A stretch of DNA of 64,000 nucleotides from Paenibacillus thalictri (GTDB taxonomy: Bacteria; Bacillota; Bacilli; Paenibacillales; NBRC-103111). Of the stretch, positions 59,749-64,000 are shown in pieces (within the stretch, counting starts at the first letter, position 1; every line of letters starts with the position of its first letter). Below the pieces are notes generated by a model. That model ran no database searches. It had not been told where the DNA came from and was given only the letters and a program-made list of their open reading frames with translations. The DNA is taken from the NCBI RefSeq assembly GCF_004307995.1, contig NZ_SIRE01000001.1, positions 35,827-99,826 on the forward strand, read 5' to 3'. A program made the translations under genes and the position numbers.

Positions 59749-60639
59749 CTAGTCTCTGCCAAAAGCTCGCGGCGAGACGTACACAAAACACTCGCCCCGC
59801 GCCATTACATGGCATTTCTGCGCAGGCGTACGTTCATATACCTCCTGCAAAAAGTAACCCGGCTTCTCGCTGTTGCCGGCAAAAATGTCGTAATGCAGCG
59901 GAATAACCGTCTCCATTCGCGCCATCGCCGCCAGCTCCGCCGCCTCGCGGTAATTCATATTCCCGATTAACCCGCGGCTGCCCCGGTAAAAGTCTCTTCC
60001 GTTAATCGGCAGCATGCCTACATCAATACGCTCCTCGGCAAGCAGCTCCGAAAGCCCCGGATAAATCGTCGTATCGCCGGCATGGTAGATTTTGACTCCG
60101 TTCATCTCGATCAAATAGCCGACATAACGATGCTCGCGTTCGCTTCCCGTCGTCTGCAGTTCCTCATGCGCGGCCGGCACCGGCTTGATCCGAATACGCT
60201 CCGCTCCGGTTCCCTCCAGCTCCATCCATTCCCCGGTCAACGCATCGATGATGCGCTCCGGCGCGATGCCCGCTTCTTCCTCCAGCAGCGTTCTGCAGAT
60301 GGCCGGCGCCATAAATCTTGCTTCCGGGCATTGGGAGGCGATCGCTTTTAACGTCCATGGGTCAAGATGATCCTCATGCTCATGCGTAATCAGACACAGG
60401 TCGGCGATCGTCACATCCTCCGGCCGCAGCGGCGCAGGATACGTCCGGTGTACGCCCTGCTGCTCCAGGAAATCGGAATAAAAAGGATCGACATGAATAA
60501 CCGTCCGACGCCCTTTGATCGCGACACTTTCTTGTCCGAAAAACCAAATCCCCGCGCAGCCTTGCGGCGGAGCCAACCTGCCGATTTCGCCGATCAATGT
60601 TGCTGCCGTACGCATCTGGATCGATGATTGAGTTGACAT
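59749..60639 (-). CDS. UlaG-like metallo-beta-lactamase-fold hydrolase
   Basis: A 296-residue metallo-hydrolase. The metal motif HxHxDH is present as THEHEDHLDPWTL (near residues 90-95), with later ligands in YHAGDTTIYPG and VIPLHYDIFAGN. This fits the UlaG / L-ascorbate-6-phosphate lactonase group. It probably opens a lactone or cleaves a sugar ester in the cytoplasm. GGAGGG lies about 8 bases before ATG 60639. It sits between the surface protein and GH2 genes without a shared operon to either that can be proven. Confidence 0.82.
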   Translation of the reverse strand: MSTQSSIQMRTAATLIGEIGRLAPPQGCAGIWFFGQESVAIKGRRTVIHVDPFYSDFLEQQGVHRTYPAPLRPEDVTIADLCLITHEHEDHLDPWTLKAIASQCPEARFMAPAICRTLLEEEAGIAPERIIDALTGEWMELEGTGAERIRIKPVPAAHEELQTTGSEREHRYVGYLIEMNGVKIYHAGDTTIYPGLSELLAEERIDVGMLPINGRDFYRGSRGLIGNMNYREAAELAAMARMETVIPLHYDIFAGNSEKPGYFLQEVYERTPAQKCHVMARGECFVYVSPRAFGRD

Positions 60640-60751
60640 TAACGTTCCCTCCACTCTGCTATATTCATAAATAAATGGTTTGTCAGCCCGCTTTATTCCC
60701 GAAGAAATGATCCGGACTGCACGTTCCCTGCATTCAGCCTAAAACGCCGCA

Positions 60752-60781
60752 GCCGCCGCGAAAAGCACATTCCGCAGCGGC
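60752..60781 (-). terminator. Terminator-like hairpin after GH2 gene
   Basis: GCCGCCGCG pairs with CGCAGCGGC (one mismatch) across a twelve-base loop just after the GH2 stop. The leftward tail TGCGGCGTTTTAGG has only a short T-run. Confidence 0.45.
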
Positions 60782-60787
60782 TTAAGT

Positions 60788-62557
60788 TTAATATTTAATT
60801 CTGCCGTTAAAAATCTCTTTAATCTTCTCCACAGGCGCCTTAGGAACCCGGTCGTAGGTCAGCACTCCGTTGATTTCCTGCTCCACATCGGTCAACTGTG
60901 TATAGCAATAACCTTGAACATGCGGAGATTGCAAGAACGGCTCCACCACATCGGCCAGTTTCTTCAGGAAGTCTTCTTCGTTTTCGGCGCCGGAGTAACC
61001 CCAGCCTTCCCAGTCGCTTTTCTTATAAGCGATACCGCCAAATTCGGTAACAAGGATGGGCTGCCCTTCATAAACCGTGCCTCCGACAAGCACCTCGCGG
61101 CGATGCGGCTTGCCGCCAAGCGTTTTCTCCAAGGTAGCGTAACGCTCCTCCAGGTCGTCCCGTCTCCACTCATAATCGTGAATGGTCACAAGATCGGTTT
61201 TCATATTTTCCCATCCGTCATTGGATACGACCAAGCGGCTGTCGTCCAGCGCTTTGGTCATATGGTACATCGCAAGCGCATGCTGCTGTTGGCGCTTGTC
61301 GACCAGAATGTTTGGAACGCCCCAGCTTTCGTTGATCGGCACCCATACGACAAGACAAGGGTGGTTGTAATCGCGCTCGATTGCTTCCTGCCATTCCAAC
61401 GTAATTTTACGCACATATTCCTCGGAATAACTGTATGCGTTGGCCATTTCGCCCCAAACCAAATATCCGAGCTTATCCGCCCAATAAAGGAACCGCGGAT
61501 CTTCGATCTTCTGATGTTTGCGCGCCCCGTTAAATCCCATCGCTTTTGCGAGTTCAATATCCTGCTTCAGCGCCTCATCGCTTGGAGCGGTCAGGATGCC
61601 TTCCGGAAAGTAACCTTGATCAAGCACCAGACGCATGAAAAATACCCGGTTATTCAGCATGACCTTGCCGGCTTCAACGGATATTTTGCGCATGCCGAAA
61701 TAACTTTCCAGCACATCCGCTTTCTGGCCGTCCACAAGCAAAGTGATCGTCACATCGTACAAGTTCGGCTTGTTTGGAGTCCACCAGCGGCCCAATCCGT
61801 GATCGTTAAAATCGTGCAGCCCGACCGTAACCGTTTCTTCCGCATGGCGGCAATTTACCGTGACGCTGGTAGCGTATTCGTCTTTGAAGCGAATGTCGAT
61901 GCGGGCTTCTACCTTGCTGCCCGCCGCAGGGGCCTGGTTCAGAAACGTGCGGATTTGAATTTCATTTTTGTCGATATCCGGCTTGAATTTGATTTTGTGA
62001 ATGTGGAGTTTGCCGGCCGGCTCGATCCAGACCGTCTGCCAAATCCCCGTCGTCCGCGTATAAAAAATTGAAGCCGAATCTTCCTTCCAATACTGCTTGC
62101 CTCGCGGCAGCGTCACATCGCGGCTGAAATCTTCGGCGCGCACCACCAATACATTGTCCCCTTGCTGGAGAGCGGATGTAATGTCGGCTTGGAATGGGGT
62201 ATGTCCGCCTTCATGGAATGCGACTTGCGCGCCATTCACCCATACGGTTGCCGCATAATCGACGGCCCCGAAGTGAAGCAGAATACGCTGGCCGGACCAG
62301 TCGGACGGTATCGTAAAGCTGCGGCGGTACCAAACTAAATCGTGAAAGCCGGTTTCTCCAATTCCGCTTAATTTGCTTTGATAAGCAAATGGCACTTGAA
62401 TTTGCTTGCTCAGCGCTTTAGCTCCCGCCCCCCACTGTTCTTCATCGCCAATCCGGTTATCGTCAAATTCAAATTCCCACATGCCGTTAAGATTAAGCCA
62501 TTGTTCTCTAACAAGCTGCGGTCTAGGGTATTCCGGTCTTAATAAGGGTTGAGTCAT
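60788..62557 (-). CDS. GH2 family glycoside hydrolase
   Basis: A 589-residue cytoplasmic glycosidase with the GH2 order: N-terminal sugar-binding jelly roll (VRAEDFSRDVTLPRGKQYWKEDS), immunoglobulin-like domain, and TIM barrel. Catalytic residues are readable: acid/base glutamate in VPINESWGV and nucleophile in LVTEFGG. It is shorter than LacZ and resembles the short GH2 enzymes of Firmicutes; beta-galactosidase, glucuronidase or mannosidase activity cannot be told apart here. ATG 62557 has AAGGA six bases upstream. It has an exact-looking sigma-A promoter at 62617-62645 and is divergent from an ArsR-type regulator, whose palindrome lies in the shared region. Confidence 0.9.
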   Translation of the reverse strand: MTQPLLRPEYPRPQLVREQWLNLNGMWEFEFDDNRIGDEEQWGAGAKALSKQIQVPFAYQSKLSGIGETGFHDLVWYRRSFTIPSDWSGQRILLHFGAVDYAATVWVNGAQVAFHEGGHTPFQADITSALQQGDNVLVVRAEDFSRDVTLPRGKQYWKEDSASIFYTRTTGIWQTVWIEPAGKLHIHKIKFKPDIDKNEIQIRTFLNQAPAAGSKVEARIDIRFKDEYATSVTVNCRHAEETVTVGLHDFNDHGLGRWWTPNKPNLYDVTITLLVDGQKADVLESYFGMRKISVEAGKVMLNNRVFFMRLVLDQGYFPEGILTAPSDEALKQDIELAKAMGFNGARKHQKIEDPRFLYWADKLGYLVWGEMANAYSYSEEYVRKITLEWQEAIERDYNHPCLVVWVPINESWGVPNILVDKRQQQHALAMYHMTKALDDSRLVVSNDGWENMKTDLVTIHDYEWRRDDLEERYATLEKTLGGKPHRREVLVGGTVYEGQPILVTEFGGIAYKKSDWEGWGYSGAENEEDFLKKLADVVEPFLQSPHVQGYCYTQLTDVEQEINGVLTYDRVPKAPVEKIKEIFNGRIKY

Positions 62558-62580
62558 AATATTCCTTGCCTCCATTTTAT

Positions 62581-62600
62581 TAACTTTATAATTAACTTCA
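62581..62600. promoter_or_regulatory. TAACTT direct repeat downstream of the GH2 promoter
   Basis: TAACTT occurs at 62581 and 62593 with a 12-bp spacing, matching the half-site of the palindrome at 62663. It lies between the likely GH2 transcription start and the gene, where binding would block transcription. Confidence 0.4.
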
Positions 62601-62616
62601 TGATATCCTTGTTAAT

Positions 62617-62645
62617 ATATTAAACAGAGGTTTTTTATATGTCAA
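62617..62645 (-). promoter_or_regulatory. GH2 gene promoter
   Basis: Leftward TTGACA (62645-62640), a spacer of exactly 17 bp, and TAATAT (62622-62617), about 60 bp upstream of the GH2 ATG. Confidence 0.8.
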
Positions 62646-62653
62646 CCCAAAAG

Positions 62654-62682
62654 TTGATTAGTTAACTTTAAAGTTATATAAT
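62654..62682 (+). promoter_or_regulatory. ArsR-type regulator promoter with operator in the spacer
   Basis: TTGATT (62654-62659), a 17-bp spacer and a consensus TATAAT (62677-62682). The spacer holds the perfect 14-bp palindrome TAACTTTAAAGTTA (62663-62676). Its position fits autorepression, and it also lies 17 bp upstream of the GH2 -35. Between 62683 and the start at 62860 I see nothing but a plain leader. Confidence 0.8.
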
Positions 62683-62859
62683 GTATTCAGCTTCCGATCG
62701 ATGACTCATCCATCAAGTATTATCTGTGTTCCAACTGAAGCTTGAGCTGCGAGCAGTGAACTTATAAAATGACCATGTCAAAAAAACAACATGCTTATGT
62801 CCGTGTATATTGTGGAATAACTGCAAATGGCACGCATTTGCAGGAAAGGGTGCTGATCT

Positions 62860-63765
62860 ATGAAACTTGACGTCACTACGAGAAATATGAATATTCTGGA
62901 GTGCTTTTCTTCCGAAACGAGGGTTCGGATTATCGAATTGTTAAATGGGCAGCCGTATAACATCGGCGAGCTTGCGGAAGCATTAAGTTTGTCATCGGCG
63001 ATTATTACGAAGCATATTCAGAAGATGGAAGAAGCCGGCATTATCTCGACCGAAAATATGGTGGGAAAACGAGGCACACAAAAGCGATGTTCGCTGAACA
63101 TCGATCAATTGACGCTTGTGCTGCGGACCGTTCCGGCGGACAAACCGGCCGATCATACGCAATACACGGTGGAGCTGCCGGTCGGGCAATACTTCCGGCA
63201 CGAAGTGAAGCCAACCTGCGGACTTGCTTCCTCGGAGAAACGGATCGGGATGATGGATGATCCCCGTTATTTCGATGACCCCGAGCGCACGCAAGCGGAG
63301 CATCTTTGGTTTGGCAGCGGTTTTGTGGAATACCGGATCCCCAATTATTTGGTTGGTCACACCGAAGCCTCAAGCATTACGATTTCGCTGGAAATCTGCT
63401 CGGAAGCGCCTCACTATAACGAAAACTGGCCGTCGGATATCACTTTCTCGCTGAACGATACGGATGTTGCTACTTGGACCTGTCCGGGTGATTTCGGCAG
63501 CAAACATGGTTTATATACTCCGCAATGGTGGATCGATACCCAATACGGACTTCAGAAAACGATCTTGATTACCCGGGAAGGCACATTTATTGATGGCATC
63601 CGGTTTTCGAACGTGGGCATTCAACAACTGAATATTAAAGCGGGACAAGAGCTTCGGTTTCGAATCGCTTGTCCCGAGTCGGCGGCAAATTGCGGAGGCG
63701 TCAGCTTGTTCGGCAAAGGCTTCGGCAATTATCCGCAGGATATTCGCGTAACGATTGCCGTGTAA
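62860..63765 (+). CDS. ArsR-like regulator with C-terminal jelly-roll-like domain
   Basis: A 301-residue regulator. Residues 1-80 are a winged helix of the ArsR type (RIIELLNGQPYNIGELAEALSLSSAIITKHIQKMEEAGI). The C-terminal ~190 residues form a beta-rich domain with many aromatic residues (YNENWPSDITFSLND, YTPQWWIDTQYG), ending in YPQDIRVTI. It looks like a sugar-binding jelly roll and has no metal-binding cysteine motif of classic ArsR sensors. AGGAAAGGGTG lies upstream of the ATG. It is divergent from the GH2 gene. The palindrome at 62663 is its likely operator, so GH2 would be induced when a sugar or polymer binds the C-terminal domain (inference). Confidence 0.8.
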   Translation: MKLDVTTRNMNILECFSSETRVRIIELLNGQPYNIGELAEALSLSSAIITKHIQKMEEAGIISTENMVGKRGTQKRCSLNIDQLTLVLRTVPADKPADHTQYTVELPVGQYFRHEVKPTCGLASSEKRIGMMDDPRYFDDPERTQAEHLWFGSGFVEYRIPNYLVGHTEASSITISLEICSEAPHYNENWPSDITFSLNDTDVATWTCPGDFGSKHGLYTPQWWIDTQYGLQKTILITREGTFIDGIRFSNVGIQQLNIKAGQELRFRIACPESAANCGGVSLFGKGFGNYPQDIRVTIAV

Positions 63766-63801
63766 AGAAAAGGGGCATGCTGCCCAACATATAAGGCCGC
63801 T

Positions 63802-64000
63802 GACGAATCATCCTTTTCGAGTATGTTTTCGACGGAGCGCCGACGAATCACCCTTTTCGAGCATGTTCCCGACGGAGCGCCGACGAGTCACCCTTTCGAG
63901 CATGTTTCCGGCGGAGCGCCGACAAATCATCCTTTTCGAGCATGTTCCCGACGGAGCGCCGACGAATCACCCTTTTCGAGCATGTTCCCGACGGAGCGCC
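63802..64000. repeat. Tandem array of 40-bp repeats, running off the window end
   Basis: Five head-to-tail units begin at 63802, 63842, 63882 (39 bp, one base shorter), 63921 and 63961. They differ by a few substitutions; units 2 and 5 are identical. Each starts GACGAATCACCCTTTTCGAG and ends GACGGAGCGCC. There are no spacers, and the period is not a multiple of three. The array starts 36 bp after the regulator stop and continues beyond 64000. Confidence 0.9.

Noticed and set aside
60914..62071. Long open frame on the plus strand (385 codons)
   Set aside because: Antisense to the GH2 gene; no supporting start or domain.
63802..64000. CRISPR array
   Set aside because: The units follow each other directly with no unique spacers and no cas gene is near; it is a tandem repeat.

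Overview
The window is about 64 kb of chromosomal DNA from a Gram-positive, low-to-mid GC, endospore-former-like bacterium. Paenibacillus, Cohnella or a related member of the Paenibacillaceae fits best. The reasons are strong AGGAGG-type ribosome binding sites, lipoprotein solute-binding proteins with LplB/LplC-type permeases and no ATPase, YesM/YesN two-component pairs, membrane-anchored AraC regulators with cache sensors, and an S-layer (SLH) anchored surface protein. This assignment is inferred from gene content, not from a search. No rRNA, tRNA, CRISPR array, insertion sequence or phage gene is visible.

Almost everything serves the sensing, import and breakdown of complex glycans. Layout: (1) 1-8.2 kb: a truncated sugar-phosphate isomerase/epimerase, an AraC regulator, a YesN/YesM pair reading left, and a divergent importer (binding protein plus two permeases). 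(2) 8.2-13.4 kb: a GH127 beta-L-arabinofuranosidase with a divergent AraC regulator, a long nested inverted repeat, a 2-hydroxyacid dehydrogenase and a VanZ-like protein. (3) 13.4-27.2 kb: a sulfated-glycan locus with a membrane AraC regulator, an operon of two permeases, a binding protein and two tandem sulfatases, a third sulfatase, and a secreted glycoside hydrolase. The permease operon and the third sulfatase sit behind a duplicated ~200-bp upstream region. (4) 27.4-36.2 kb: binding protein, two permeases and a GH95-like hydrolase, next to a second membrane AraC regulator. Three phased direct repeats lie in front of the binding protein. (5) 36.4-39.7 kb: a serine hydrolase, a degenerate response-regulator/sulfatase chimera, and an alpha/beta hydrolase that has lost its nucleophile. 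(6) 39.8-48.9 kb: an importer operon ending in an FAD oxidoreductase, preceded by a response regulator and histidine kinase. (7) 49.1-54.5 kb: a LacI regulator, two VOC proteins and an importer, with matching operator palindromes. (8) 54.8-64 kb: a 1,549-residue GLUG/FN3/SLH surface protein, a UlaG-like metallo-hydrolase, and a GH2 enzyme divergent from an ArsR-type regulator. A 40-bp tandem repeat array runs off the window end.

The genes fit a repeated plan. A cell-surface sensor or cytoplasmic repressor controls a local import cassette. The importer brings in oligosaccharides, and sulfatases and glycosidases finish the breakdown. All five importers lack an ATPase and probably share an MsmK/MsmX-type ATPase encoded elsewhere. 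The sulfatases need a formylglycine-generating enzyme that is also not in the window. The most notable items are the shared regulatory element of the sulfatase locus, the phased TCATCAAAA repeats, the fully legible divergent GH2/ArsR promoter with an operator inside the -35/-10 spacer, the LacI operator set, the chimeric pseudogene, and the 40-bp array.
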